A stretch of 64,000 nt of DNA from Perca fluviatilis (taxonomy: Eukaryota > Chordata > Actinopteri > Perciformes > Percidae): assembly GCF_010015445.1 (NCBI RefSeq), contig NC_053133.1:28196138-28260137 (forward strand), written 5' to 3'. This document shows positions 13,405 through 24,660 of this stretch, in pieces. Made by a program: the position numbers and the translations under genes. A model generated the notes under the pieces. The model was not told the origin of the DNA. It worked only from the letters and a program-made list of their open reading frames with translations, and did not search any database. The first letter of the stretch is position 1, and every line of letters begins with the position of its first letter.

Positions 13405-14436
13405 GAAGCTTGGTTTTTTTCAGACTTTACCAAGAGGTTGTACAAAGTATATTTTGTAACTTAATCAATAGTTCTTTTATTACACCCATCATCCATCCAT
13501 CCATCTTCGTCCGCTTATCCGGTGTCGGGTCGCGGGGGGAGCAGCTCCAGCAGGGGACCCCAAACTTCCCTTTCCCGAGCAACATTAACCAGCTCCGACT
13601 GGGGGATCCCGAGGCGTTCCCAGGCCAGGTTGGAGATATAATCCCTCCACCTAGTCCTGGGTCTTCCCCGAGGCCTCCTCCCAGCTGGACCTGCCTGGAA
13701 CACCTCCCTAGGGGAGGCCGCCAGGGGCATCCTCACCAGATGCCCGAACCACCTCAACTGGCTCCTTCGGCGCGTAGGAGAACTCGGCTCTCCGAGCTCC
13801 TCACGGATGACTGAGCTTCTCACCCTATCTCTAAGTGAGACGCCAGCCACCCTCCTGAGGAAACCCATTTCGGCCGCTTGTACCCTGGATCTCGTTCTTT
13901 CGGTCATGACCCAGCCTTCATGACCATCATTAATGTGGCATATACAATGTATTTTAATGAGAATTTGTATTTTTCTTATTTGTTGTTCTATTTTTCATTT
14001 GTGCTGTTGAGCAAACCAAACAAAACTTTCTCCTCTATCATTAAAAAAATCAGTGAAAAAGTGTTTTTATTTTGGAGTTGAGAGAAACACATTTCAAAAT
14101 GTTACTGTTTGGTGCAGGTTTTTTGCAATCATAGTATTGTAAATCACAATATGACTTTTTCTACAAATTGTGCAGCCCTATTTCTTTTATTTATTTTTAT
14201 TGTTTCACATGTAAAAACGATTTTAATTTTTGATTTAATTTTGCAGCACATTGAAGAATAAATCTGATAGTTTTCTGACAAACACTGACTGACAAACTGA
14301 AAACAAACAAAGAGTTGTTGTGATTTGTACTCAGACAAACACAGAAAACAAGTGAACTGATAGAAATTTAAAACTTCTGTTATGGATTTAATTTTGATAG
14401 ATTTACACTGTACAAGAATGATATAGATGAACTAAC
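13405..14436 (-). repeat. LRR-cassette intron block, split by an RTE-type LINE
   Basis: 13405-13492 and 13926-14436 together match the uninterrupted intron copy at 10450-11268. The break point coincides with the LINE insertion at 13493-13925. Confidence 0.75.
13490..13925 (-). mobile_element. 3' end of an RTE-type LINE (Rex3-like) with GATG-type tail
   Basis: On the minus strand a frame (13515-13907) reads as the extreme C-terminus of a non-LTR retrotransposon ORF2, including LRWFGHLVRMPLAASPREVF and GRRPRGRPRTRWRDYISNLA. It ends in (GGAT)n at 13491-13504, as expected for a target-primed 3' tail of GATG-repeat type. The flanking repeat CCATCAT on both sides of the insert is a likely target-site duplication. 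Only about 430 bp is present, so it is heavily 5' truncated. Assignment to RTE/Rex3 rests on the tail and overall look and is provisional. Confidence 0.7.
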
Positions 14437-14613
14437 CTCACAGTCTCCAGTCTACAGTTTGGACTCTCCAATCCAGCACACAGCTGCTTCACTCCTGAAT
14501 GCTCCAGGTTCTTGTTGTTACCCAGGTCCAGCTCTTTCAGATGGGAGGGGTTGGACTTCAGAGCTGAGGCCAGAGCAGCACAGCTGATCTCTGACAAACC
14601 GCAGTTCCACAAT
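14437..14613 (-). CDS. NLR gene, LRR exon 8
   Basis: Encodes 59 residues of ribonuclease-inhibitor-type leucine-rich repeat, [20 protein letters not shown] then a [20 protein letters not shown] segment and [15 protein letters not shown]. Length 177 bp, phase 2 in and out, matching the other LRR exons, so it can be spliced in any number without breaking frame. The acceptor is AAG rather than the CAG of its siblings and the donor is GTTAGT, both somewhat weaker. It is the last intact LRR exon seen before the broken one at 11269. It should add two LRR units to the sensor's ligand-binding C-terminal half. Confidence 0.85.
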
Positions 14614-14629
14614 CTTAATAAAGATCAGA

Positions 14630-15240
14630 TATGTTGATGTTTTAAATGTGTAGCTCAACATTACTATGTCCTAATCAATGATCTTTCCCCTAATATGAAT
14701 ATTGTTTAAAATAAGTTGTTAGTTCTATGTGCAATTTTGATATGAATGCTATCATGTTTTGCTTTCTTTCCACACATATTTAAAAAAATATATTTTACAT
14801 TAAACAAAGGTACTTTTGTGACTTTAATTGCATCCCTCTGACTTAAAATGTAAACTGTCTAATTTAGGAACGAGGCTACAGGCGGAAAATAGCAATTGTG
14901 TTAAAACCTGGTACAAAGCATCTCTCCTTGTTTTTATACAAAGTTAATGTTTAATTGTACATTGTTTCTGTCTAAATAAAATCAAATTTATAAGAACTAT
15001 AGAAAATGGACAAATTTAAATACACAAATCTTTATTTAATAATCTAAGTAAAGATAGAAACATGGACCTTAAGTTAGTTCTATGTGCAGTGCAGTTTTAA
15101 TATTAATGCTATCATGTTTTGCTTTCTTTCTAAATACATTTTTAAAACACAAATGATAATTGTTGGTGACAGATCAGACTAAAGAGACTTCAAACATCTG
15201 CATTTGGAAACATGGTTCACTCTCTGTGCTCCTTTAACGT
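14630..15240 (-). repeat. LRR-cassette intron block (copy at 15 kb)
   Basis: Matches 22160-22560 segment by segment (AGGCGGAAAATAG, CTGGTACAAAGCATCTCTCC, then an AAAGACAGAAACATGGACC-like piece) and ends with the same lead into GT repeats as 10.2 and 22.9 kb. Confidence 0.75.
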
Positions 15241-15327
15241 GTGTATGTGTGTGTGTGTCTATATGTTTGTGTGTATGTGTCTCTATTTGTGTGTGTATGT
15301 GTCTATATGTGTGTGTGTGTATGTGTC

Positions 15328-15363
<36 letters not shown>

Positions 15364-15471
15364 TCTATGTGTGTGTGTGTGTGTGTGTGTCTGTGTCTGT
15401 GTGTGTGTCTATATGTTTGTGTGTCTCTATGTGTGCGTGTGTCTATATGTGTGTGTGTATCTTTGTGTGTC

Positions 15472-15509
<38 letters not shown>

Positions 15510-15545
15510 TCTATGTGTGTATGTGTGTGTGTGTGTGTGTGTGTG
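15238..15545. repeat. Interrupted (GT)n microsatellite
   Basis: GT runs broken by TCTATATG and TCTCTATG. It is split from its continuation at 17282-17431 by a hAT element. Val/Cys-rich frames across it are artefacts. Confidence 0.9.
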
Positions 15546-16256
15546 CAGGGTGGGAAATTAGCACCCTCCACCAGCCAATGGCGGGTATTTTTTCAAAGTG
15601 GCGGTGACTTTGCCTTGTATACTAGCCACAGTGGGGGGTGGATTGTAAAACATTCCTTGTAACGGATTGGACAAGCTTTTGTCAAAAAATGCTGTTGCTA
15701 AGTAACAATGCATGGCGTTATGTTACTGCTAATGAATCCCCAACATTTCCGGATTTTTCTGCTCCATAATAAAAACATTCAAATACCAAAATAACTGAGG
15801 ACTTTTATTGTGAAGAACTTATAGGAAATGAAACCGTTCACAGCCGGGGCTTTGACCACGCATATTTCCCTCAACTCCAGACTTTTGTCGAGTCGTTTTC
15901 AGCGCTAGTCCGTGACACCATGTAGCTGAGCTGAGGTACAGACCAAACCAAAATTATCGGTTAAAAAATGTGGCGACATATCCCCGGTGTTAAGAGGCCC
16001 TCCGCGGAGTCAGCAGTAGCTATGGCTGTACAAACTGTTGAGGGCCAAGTAAAGAAAAAGAGAAGCTACTTTTGGAACAAGTGGCGCATTGACAAAACAA
16101 ACAGAGAAAGACCGTGCTAAACATTTCAGAGCGTCCTGCCAACCTGTATTAAACTTAATGTACGCTGTCACCATTTCTCAGTCGCTGAAAGCTGCTGCTG
16201 TTTTAATCCTGTCGGCTCTCTGCTGCTCAGTTCCCCCCGCGACTGACGCACGCACA

Positions 16257-16290
<34 letters not shown>

Positions 16291-17033
16291 CGCACACACA
16301 CACAGTGACACACACACACACAGTGACACACACACAGTGACACACACACACACACACGGTGGATGTAGGAAAAACCGGAGATGAGACGTACAGGATGACC
16401 TAAATTGAGGACAGCTACGCTTGTTATTGTAAGTGAAATGATAAATGATAACTAAGTTTAAGTCCTTTATCAAAGCGTATGAATGGGTGTCCCAGGCCAG
16501 GTTAGGAAATAAACTAACAATGCAAAGATCAACACACCACTGACAGAAATGTTCAAATGTATTCATTCAATAAAGTATTATTTTTGGTCTTAAATCCACC
16601 AGCCATTTTCATATTCTACCAACATTTGCAGCATCCTGAGCCTTTTTGGAAAGGTTACCAGGACAACTCAGCCCAGAGTAATTTTATTCTCTCCAAAATA
16701 AGTTTTATTTTTATTTTTAAAGAATTATACAAAAAAGCAACTTTCACTGTCTCTCGCAACTTCATTGCAACAAAAATAAAAAAGGCATCACAACTTCTAT
16801 CACAATGTTTTACAAAAGCTCCCAAAAAATCAGGCATTTTGGGCCGCTACAATCTCAAAAAAAAAGCCGCAAAATCCTGGAGGGACTGTTTGATGCTCTG
16901 TTACTGAGAGATGAGTCAATATGTTTTCTGTTCATTAAACATGTAGGCCTACAATTACTGTAGATTATGATTGATCAAACACAATTTAACCATGGTCTCG
17001 CAGGCTTTTTTTTCACATCACTTTTTATTTGCC

Positions 17034-17114
<81 letters not shown>

Positions 17115-17281
17115 AAAATAAAAAAAATATGTATTGAAGCAATTCAAAATATGCTAGTGCACTTTCTTTTATAAATTTGAATTCTGGAAAAAGTGGCTGG
17201 TAAAAAATATAAGTGGCTGGTGAAATTGGGCATCCACCAGCAACTGTGGCTGGTGGGCATAAAAGTTAATTTCCCACCCCG
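15546..17281. mobile_element. hAT element inserted in a GT microsatellite
   Basis: The left terminus CAGGGTGGGAAATTAGC and right terminus TTAATTTCCCACCCCG are inverted repeats; both subterminal regions also carry CCACCAGCCA-type repeats. Flanks are TGTGTGTG and TGTGTGTC, consistent with an 8-bp TSD within GT repeats, though low complexity makes this weaker than usual. The interior holds a transposase-like start (15968-16120), a (CA)n run (16256-16357) and a (TA)n run (17038-17112). Confidence 0.8.
15968..16120 (+). pseudogene. N-terminal fragment of a hAT-type transposase
   Basis: Fifty codons beginning MWRHIPGVKRPSAESAVAMA and containing a basic/aromatic stretch KKKRSYFWNKWRIDKTNRER before a stop. 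Position inside a hAT element and the K-R-x-Y-F-x-x-x-W-pattern suggest the start of its transposase. No catalytic or dimerisation region follows, so the element is non-autonomous. Confidence 0.4.
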
Positions 17282-17358
17282 TGTGTGTCTATATGTATTT
17301 GTGTATGTCTATGTGTGTGTGTGTGTCTCTATATGTATGTGTGTGTGTCTATGTGTGC

Positions 17359-17423
<65 letters not shown>

Positions 17424-17431
17424 TGTGTGTT
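17282..17431. repeat. (GT)n microsatellite, continuation
   Basis: Resumes the GT tract broken by the hAT element at 15546-17281. Confidence 0.9.
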
Positions 17432-17439
17432 TTTGTACT

Positions 17440-17605
17440 ATTCATATGTCATTATTGGCGTGTTATCAAGACGCATACTCTCTTTTTAGCGTGTTTATCA
17501 ACACCATTTGGCCTCCATTTACTTTCATTACTTTGTGATTGTGTGTTAATTGACGCCGTAGCGAGTAATATGAAAGGGAGAAAATCTGCGTAGGGAGGAT
17601 CGGTC
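17440..17605. repeat. Interspersed repeat, left part, interrupted by a LINE
   Basis: Matches 23040-23215 (TTATTGGCGTGTTATCAAGA onwards to GTATGAAAGGG). Its continuation (CTTTCTTCTCTCGATAA) lies beyond the LINE at 21600-21700. Confidence 0.6.
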
Positions 17606-17639
17606 AAACAACACAGATTCATGTCCCCCAGGCATTGAT

Positions 17640-20600
17640 CCTGATAGCACTATACAAGTGGATGAATCTGAAAATGTTTTCTGCAGGATAACATGTAGTA
17701 CTAGTGTTATTCCAGTAACGTGTAGTACTAGTACTATTCCAGTAACATGTAGTACTAGTACTATTCCAATTATAATCAACAACAGACCACACAAAGTGGT
17801 AAATAGAGGGGCAATACTTAACAACCTAATTGGAATTAAAACTACCACTGCAATGATAGAAAAGGAGACGAAAATTAGATGTGGATTACTAAATATCAGA
17901 TCTCTGTCTTCTAAAGCAGCACTAGTAAATGAATTGATATCTGATAATCAAATTGATCTATTCTGTCTTACTGAAACATGGCTGGGCCATGAAGAATATG
18001 TTAGTCTAAATGAAGCGACTCCTCCCAGTCATATTAATACTTAAATTTCTAGAGGCTCCGGCCGGAGAGGGGAGTTGCAGCCATATTTGATTCAAGCCTG
18101 TTAATTAATCCTAAACCCAAACTGAATTATAACTCTTTTGAAAGCTTTGTTCTTAATCTTCAACATCCAACACGGAAATCAGAACAGCCAATTATATTTG
18201 TTGTTGTCTACCGAGCTCCAGGTCCGTATTCTGAATTTTTATCTGAATTCTCAGAGTTTTTATCATGTGTAGTCCTTAAATCAGACAAAGTACTTATTGT
18301 AGGTGATTTTAATATCCATGTGGACGTTGACAGCAATAGCCTTACTACTGCTTTCAACACATTACTGGATTCAATCGGTTTCAGTCAGACTGTGCACAAG
18401 GCGACGCACTGTTTTAACCACACCCTCGACCTTGTGCTGGCATATGGTATTGAAATTGAGGACTTAAGAATATTTCCGCAGAATTTGGTATTATCAGATC
18501 ATTTTTTAATTACTTTTGAATTCTTGCTACCTGACCATACTAAACTAGATAATGGCTTCTACACTAGATGCCTATCTGACAGTGCTATAGCTAAATTTAA
18601 GGAAGATATTACAACAGCATTTGACTCTATGTCGTGCCTTAGAATAACAGAGGACCTCTATGTTAACCTCAGTCCCTCTCGGGTTGATGCATTTGTGGAC
18701 GGTGCTGCGACTTGCCTACGGACGACCTTGGACTCTGTCGCTCCTCTCAAAAGAAAGACGATGAAGCGAAGGAAAACAGCTCCTTGGTATAACAACAAAC
18801 TCGCAGAGATTGAAACAAGTCTCGCGAAACCTCGGGGGGTAAGTGGCGCTTCCACCAAAGTGGAGGAAACCCGTCTGGATTGGCAAGAAAGTCTCAAAAC
18901 CTATAGGAAGGCCCTTAAGAAAAGCCAGATCAGACTATTACTCTTCACTAATAGAAGAAAATAAGAACAACCCAAGGTTTCTTTTCAGCACTGTAGCCAG
19001 GCTGACAGACAGTCATAGCTCTACTGAGCCATCTATTCCTCTAGCTCTGAGTAGTGATGACTTCATGAGCTTCTTCAATGATAAAATTATAACAATTAGA
19101 GATAAAATTAATCACCTTTTGCCCTCAACTTCTAACAGTTCATCTTTAAATACAGGACCGCTAGAACGAACGACTAATCCGGACATATACTTAGACTGCT
19201 TTTATCCTATAGACCTTCAACAATTAATGTTAAAGATATCCCTGCTAAGCCATCTACCTGTCTCTTGGACCCCATCCCAACGAGGCTACTCAAAGAAGCG
19301 TTACCCGTGGTAAACACTTCACTACTAGATATGATCAATATGTCCTTATTAACAGGTTATGTACCGCAGTCATTTAAAATACCTGTGATAAAACCTCTTC
19401 TGAAAAAAACGACCCTGGATCCTGAGGTCTTAGCAAACTATAGACCTATATCTAACCTTCCCTTTCTATCCAAGATCCTTGAGAAGGTGGTTGCTAATCA
19501 GTTATGTGATTTTCTACATAGCAACAGTTTATTTGATGATTTTCAATCAGGATTTAGAAAGAATCATAGCACAGAGACGGCACTGGTGAAAATTACTAAC
19601 GACCTTCTAACAGCTGCAGACAAAGGACTTGTCTCCATTCTTGTTTTACTAGATCTTAGTGCGCTGCTTTTGACACTATTGACCATACAATCCTGTTACA
19701 GAGATTAGAACACTTAGTCGGAATTAAAGGAACTGCACTAAAATGGTTTAAGTCCTATTTCTGAGCGATCCCAATTTGTTAACATTAACGATAAACCCTC
19801 CAAGCACGCCAAAGTCAGCCATGGTGCTCTCAAGGCTCAGTGCTTGGACCAATTCTTTTCCTTATATATGCTTCCTCTAGGACATATTATTAGGAAACAC
19901 TCAATTAATTATCACTGCTACGAGACGATACCCCATTATATCTGTCAATTAAGCCAGATGAAAGTGGTCAGTTAGCAAGACTTCAAACGTGTGTTGAGGA
20001 TATAAAAATCCTGGATGACCCACAACTTCCTGATGTTAAACTCAGACAAAACGGAAGTTATTGTGATAGGACCAACGCACTGCCGAACTTTTCGCTTCAA
20101 AGATATAGCTACTCTGGATGGTATTGCCCTGGCCTCCAGCACTGCGGTCAGAAATTTGGGAGTTATTTTTGATCAGGATATATCCTTCAACGCCCATTTA
20201 AAACAAACCTCAAGAATAGCCTTTTTCCATCTTCGTAACATTGCCAAAATCAGGAATATCCTGTCTCAAAACGATGCTGAAAAACTAGTCCATGCATTCG
20301 TTACTTCTAGACTAGATTACTGCAATTCCTTATTATCAGGTTGTCCAAATACGTCCCTTAAGGCTCTCCAGCTGATCCAGAATGCTGCAGCACGTGTTCT
20401 GACGAGAACTAAGAGAAGAGATCATATTTCTCCTGTATTAGCTTCTCTGCATTGGCTTCCTGTGAAGTCTAGGATCGAATTTAAAATCCTCCTCCTGACT
20501 TACAAAGCTCTAAATGGTCAAGCACCATCATACCTAGAAGAGCTCTTAGTACCTTATTGTCCCACTAGGGCACTGCGCTCCCGGAATGCGGGGCTACTCG

Positions 20601-20761
20601 TGGTTCCTAGAGTCTCTGGAAGTAGACTGGGGGCCAGGGCCTTCAGCTATCAGGCTCCGCTTCTGTGGAACCAGCTTCCAGTCTGGGTTCGAGGGGCAGA
20701 CACCGTCGCCACATTCAAGAGTAAACTGAAAACCCTCCTCTTTGATAAAGCTTATAGTTAG
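17640..20761 (+). pseudogene. Broken LINE ORF2 (endonuclease and reverse transcriptase)
   Basis: The first frame (17658-18044) carries three copies of a 27-bp unit coding PVTCSTSTI, then the AP-endonuclease N-terminus CGLLNIRSLSSKAALVNEL with LFCLTETWLG, and stops. 18320-18964 continues the endonuclease and linker (VLSDHFLITFEF). 19265-19708 carries reverse-transcriptase blocks such as NYRPISNLPFLSKILEKVV and FQSGFRKNHSTETAL. The catalytic Y-x-D-D block, expected at about 19916-19933, is hit by a base deletion. 20015-20758 is an intact C-terminal frame (NSDKTEVIVIGP to LKTLLFDKAYS). At least four frame breaks mean it cannot encode active enzyme. Confidence 0.85.
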
Positions 20762-21022
20762 GGAGTGAGGAGTTGCAGCGTCCACCGAACCCGGCCCACC
20801 TGCTTCTCCTCGTAGTTTTGTTTATGCTATTACTATTCTAGACTGCACGGGGAGGCTGTTTCCTTCCTATGACACACTGAGCTGCTCTCTTCTCTACTTG
20901 TTACTTCTGTATGCATCCTGTCCCAGAATTGCTTGTTACTAATCTAGCTCTGGGGAGTTTACTCCCCGAGTCCTTATGTTTCTTCTTCGCAGAGCTATGC
21001 TCTGTGATTCTTGCAATTCCCG

Positions 21023-21135
21023 GCCGCATCCTGCTGCATCCTGCTGCATCCTGCTGCATCCTACTGCATCCTGCTGCATCCGCTGCATCCTGCTGCATCC
21101 GCTGCATCCTGCTGCATCCGCCGCATCCACCCATG
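21023..21135. repeat. CTGCATC-type minisatellite in the LINE 3' region
   Basis: About 10-bp units (CTGCATCCTG) with variants; produces Ala/Ser/Cys-rich spurious frames on both strands. Confidence 0.85.
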
Positions 21136-21977
21136 CTCTGCAGCGCCACGTTACATCCCGCAACGCCCTGCTGTGATGTTCCTATGCACAGAGTAGTCTG
21201 GATCCGGTATAGGGGACTGCACTACTCAGTATGACACGTATGCCCCGCTATGACATGAACTTCCACGATAACCTTCGACGTCACTGTGACCTTTAATGTG
21301 ACTATTATCGCCACTGTTCATCACACTCCCACCGCCCGTCAGACAACGCCTACCAAGAGTCTGGGTCTGCCGAGGTTTCTTCCTAAAAGGGAGTTTTTCC
21401 TTGCCACTGTCGCGATAGCCACTGCTAATGCTTGCTCTTGATGGAATTACTGTAATTGTTGGGGTTTTGGAAAGTGTCTCGAGATAACTTTTGTTATGAT
21501 TTGATACTATAAATAAAATTGAATTGAAATTGAAATTGACTTTCACCCAGGAGACCGGGGATCAGGTCCTGTGTGTCACGTTTCCTAAACTCAACCGGAG
21601 CTTTCTTCTCTCGATAAAACAACAAGCTTTCTTCTCGCAATAACACGGCAAGTGGCGTGTATGTTTACGCCCGCTGTATACATCGTAGACATCCACGCGG
21701 ATATAGATAGATAGAGATAACACGCCACTTGGCTTAAGGAAGTCGCCGTATATAATTACGTGAAGTCATGATGTCATGTTGGTGTGAGAGAGAGAAAGAG
21801 AGACATCATCTGGAGACAAACTGTTCAGACTGACAAACTGAAAACAAACAAAGAGTTGTTGTGATTTGTACTCAGACAAACACAGAAAACAAGTGAACTG
21901 ATAGAAATTTTAAACTTCTGTTATGAATTTAATTTTAATAGATTTACACTGTAGAAGAATGAAATAGATGAACTGAC

Positions 21978-22154
21978 CTCAGAGTCTCCAGTCTACAGTT
22001 TGGACTCTCCAATCCAGCACACAGCTGCTTCACTCCTGAATCCTTCAGGTTGTAGTTGTCTGTCAGGTGCAGCTCTTTCAGATGGGAGGGGTTGGACTTC
22101 AGAGCTGAGGCCAGAGAAGCACAGCTGATCTCTGACAAACAGCAGTCAACCAAT
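21978..22154 (-). CDS. NLR gene, LRR exon 7
   Basis: Encodes 59 residues: [20 protein letters not shown], then a [20 protein letters not shown] segment and [16 protein letters not shown]. Length 177 bp, phase 2 to phase 2. The acceptor is CAG at 22155-22157 and the donor reads GTCAGTTC at 21970-21977. It differs from the next LRR exon (23440) mainly in its first repeat, where this one has the generic [12 protein letters not shown] form. The same exon type recurs at 14437, 11269 and 60714, showing cassette duplication. Confidence 0.9.
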
Positions 22155-22159
22155 CTGAA

Positions 22160-23040
22160 TAAAGAACAGATGTGTTGATGTTTTAAATGTGTAGCTCAAC
22201 ATTACTACGTCCTAATCAATGATCTTTCCCCTAAAATTAGTATTATTTAAAATAAGTTGTTAGGTAAACTAAGGTCCTTTTGTGACTTTAATTGCATCCC
22301 TCTAACTCTTAAAATATAAACTGTGTAATTTAGGAACCAGGCTACAGGCGGAAAATAGTAGTTGCGTTAACACCTGGTACAAAGCATCTCTCCTTGTTTT
22401 TACACAAAGTTAATGTTTATTTGTGCATTGTTCCTGTCTAAATAAAAACAAATTAAAATACTAAGAACTATAGAAAATGGCCAAATTTAAATACACAAAT
22501 TTGTATTTAGTAATCTAAGTAAAGACAGAAACATGGACCTTTAGTTTGTTTTATGTGCAGTGTAGTTTTAATATTAATGCTATCATGTTTTGGTGCCATT
22601 TCGAAATACATTTAAAAAAATTATATATTCCATGAAACGAAGGTACTTTTGTGACATTAATTACATCCCTCTGACTCTTAAAATGTAAACCGTGTAATTT
22701 AGGTTAAAATGACAGAAAATTGACATTTGAATACACAAATAAGACTTTATATAATAAAAAATAAACTAAGTAAAGACAGAAACATGGGCAGCACTTCTGC
22801 TGCTCTCATTTCAAACCACGGACTGAAGCTATCCTCATCACCACTGTCATCTTCATCACCACAGAGCTGAGTCAGTCAGGTGTGTGTTGACAGGAAGCAT
22901 CAGCCACATGTTGAGGTATCACCTGTTGTTGGTGATCAGACTAAAGAGAAACATGCTTCACTCTCTGCTCCTTTAACATGTGTGTGTGTGTCCGTGTGAG
23001 TCTGTGTGTGTGAGCAGACTGATCTCATGAAGTGACACGC
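22160..23040 (-). repeat. LRR-cassette intron block (copy at 22 kb)
   Basis: Same segments as 14630-15240, plus 22560-22880, which matches 61190-61510 (ATCATGTTTTG...AAAGACAGAAACATGG, then TTTCAAACCACGGACTGA). Ends with the GATCAGACTAAAGAGA lead and a short GT run (22978-23012). Confidence 0.75.
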
Positions 23041-23260
23041 CAATTCGTTCATATGCCATTATTGGCGTGTTATCAAGACGCATACTCACTTTTTAGCATG
23101 TTTATCAATGCTGTTTGGCCTCCATTGACATTACCTTTTGATTGCGTGTGCATTGACGCCATAGCGAGTAGTATGAAAGGGTGAAAATCTGTGTAGAGAG
23201 GCTGGTCGTGGGGGGGGACTTAACTGTAGCTTTCTTCTCTCGATAACACGGCATGTGGCG
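23040..23260. repeat. Interspersed repeat (uninterrupted copy)
   Basis: Reference copy for the repeat split by the LINE at 17606-21538; contains TTATTGGCGTGTTATCAAGA, GACGCCATAGCGAGTAGTAT and a terminal CTTTCTTCTCTCGATAACAC. Confidence 0.6.
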
Positions 23261-23439
23261 ATATCACCTGATCTCACAGAATTTCGTGAAATGAACATGG
23301 CCCCTTAACTCAAAATCTGTGGCAGTTTCACGGAAAAGCAAAACATTCTGTAATGGGCGCACAGAAAAATTCTGTGAAATTATATAATTATATAATTTTG
23401 ATATATATACACTGTATAAGAACAAAGACACAAACTGAC

Positions 23440-23616
23440 CTCAGAGTCTCCAGTCTACAGTTTGGACTCTCCAATCCAGCACACAGATGCTTCACTCCTG
23501 AATCCTTCAGGTTGTAGTTGAAGCTCAGGTCCAGCTCTCTCAGATGGGAGGGATTGGACTTCAGCGCTGAGGCCACGACTTCACAGTGAGCCTCTGAGAG
23601 TTCACAGACAGTAACT
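23440..23616 (-). CDS. NLR gene, first LRR exon (exon 6)
   Basis: Encodes 59 residues starting [20 protein letters not shown] and continuing [36 protein letters not shown]. The [12 protein letters not shown] form is distinct from the [12 protein letters not shown] form of the later exons, as expected for the first LRR module after the NACHT-helical exon. The acceptor lies at 23617-23619 and the donor GTCAGT just below 23440. Phase 2 in matches the two bases left by exon 5, supporting direct splicing 24661 to 23616. Confidence 0.9.
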
Positions 23617-23744
23617 CTGTGATGAAAGAGAATATTAAATGTAAAATATAATATAATATGTTTGCCAAATAAATGTAATGCAAAACAAAGATCTTCTATA
23701 AATAAAGATGTGGATTTCAAGCAGCGCCAATGGTATAAAACGGT

Positions 23745-24060
23745 CCACACTTCCTGTCTCCTAAATGGGCCTGTCCTTGTTTGAAAATATAGTGAATTTA
23801 GTGTGGATCGATGAAAATTTCTATTTGTGTTATAAATTGATAACTTATTTTGCCCATATTAACACAGCTAAAGGACATATTTAGCATTAGGAACATTAGT
23901 TTTGGAGAGAAGAATCATGTCTGGAACAAAGTTAATTTTCTCTTAATGTGTCCGTCTTAAAATTACCATTTTAGTGTCAGGATGTTCTGGAGACATGTGG
24001 CATGTGAGGAATGGCTCCAATATTTACTTTGGTGACTATGGGGTGAAAGAATCCTTTTTT
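23745..24060. repeat. Interspersed repeat, inverted relative to 39125-39395
   Basis: Reverse complement shares AATATTGGAGCCATTC, CTGACACTAAAATGG and TTAGGAGACAGGAAGTG with 39125-39395, so one repeat family is present in both orientations. It lies in the intron between the NACHT and first LRR exons; the rest of that intron (24060-24660) is T-rich with a short (GGAT)n at 24592-24616. Confidence 0.6.
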
Positions 24061-24660
24061 TCTTTTTATTTCTTTTTTTAATTTTGTTTTATGGTGGTTG
24101 TGTCTTTGTTGGTGTGTGTGTGTTTGTCCTCATTTTGGACCTGTGTTGGGTTGGATTGCGGGTGGGTGGGGATTTGAGGGGAGGGGTCGTTCTGGTTCCT
24201 CTATGATGTGTTTACCTTGTTTTCTTTGATTTGTCACTTCCCAACTGTTATTTGTTTCCCATGTGTCCTTCTAGTTACTCTGAATATCTTCCCTTTTAAT
24301 GTTGCTGAAAGGGAAACAAACACATTGACTGTTTCTATTTATAAACTAATTATTTCTCACATTATGCCCGGGCCATGCTGCCGACATTTACCTGTGTGTG
24401 ACGACTACCTTGCTGAACTAAAAAGATGAGTGTAACAACCTTTTCTCATCAGTCCTTTTTCTGCTGGATTTGCATTAAGCCTCCATCACACAAACAAAGA
24501 CAGTAAGAAGGTGACAGAAGATACTTGTGCTCACTAGCTTGATAGCTACAAACAAAAATGATTGTTTAACAAAGACAATTAAAGTATTTGATGGATGGAT
24601 GGATGGATGGATGGATTTTCAATAAACAGCTATAGTCTTGATAATCACATCTGGACTTAC

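Larger units (their letters stand above)
17606..21538 (+). mobile_element. CR1/L2-clade LINE, about 3.9 kb, decayed
   Basis: Endonuclease, reverse transcriptase and C-terminal regions occur in order on the plus strand, followed by a 3' region with a 10-bp CTGCATC-type minisatellite (21023-21135) and a terminal AATAAAATTGAATTGAAATT tail typical of fish L2-like elements. It interrupts a repeat found intact at 23040-23260. No ORF1 was recognised, so it is 5' truncated or lacks it. No clear TSD was identified. Confidence 0.85.

Noticed and set aside
20911..21234. Ala/Ser/Cys-rich frames on both strands
   Set aside because: Product of the CTGCATC minisatellite in the LINE 3' region.
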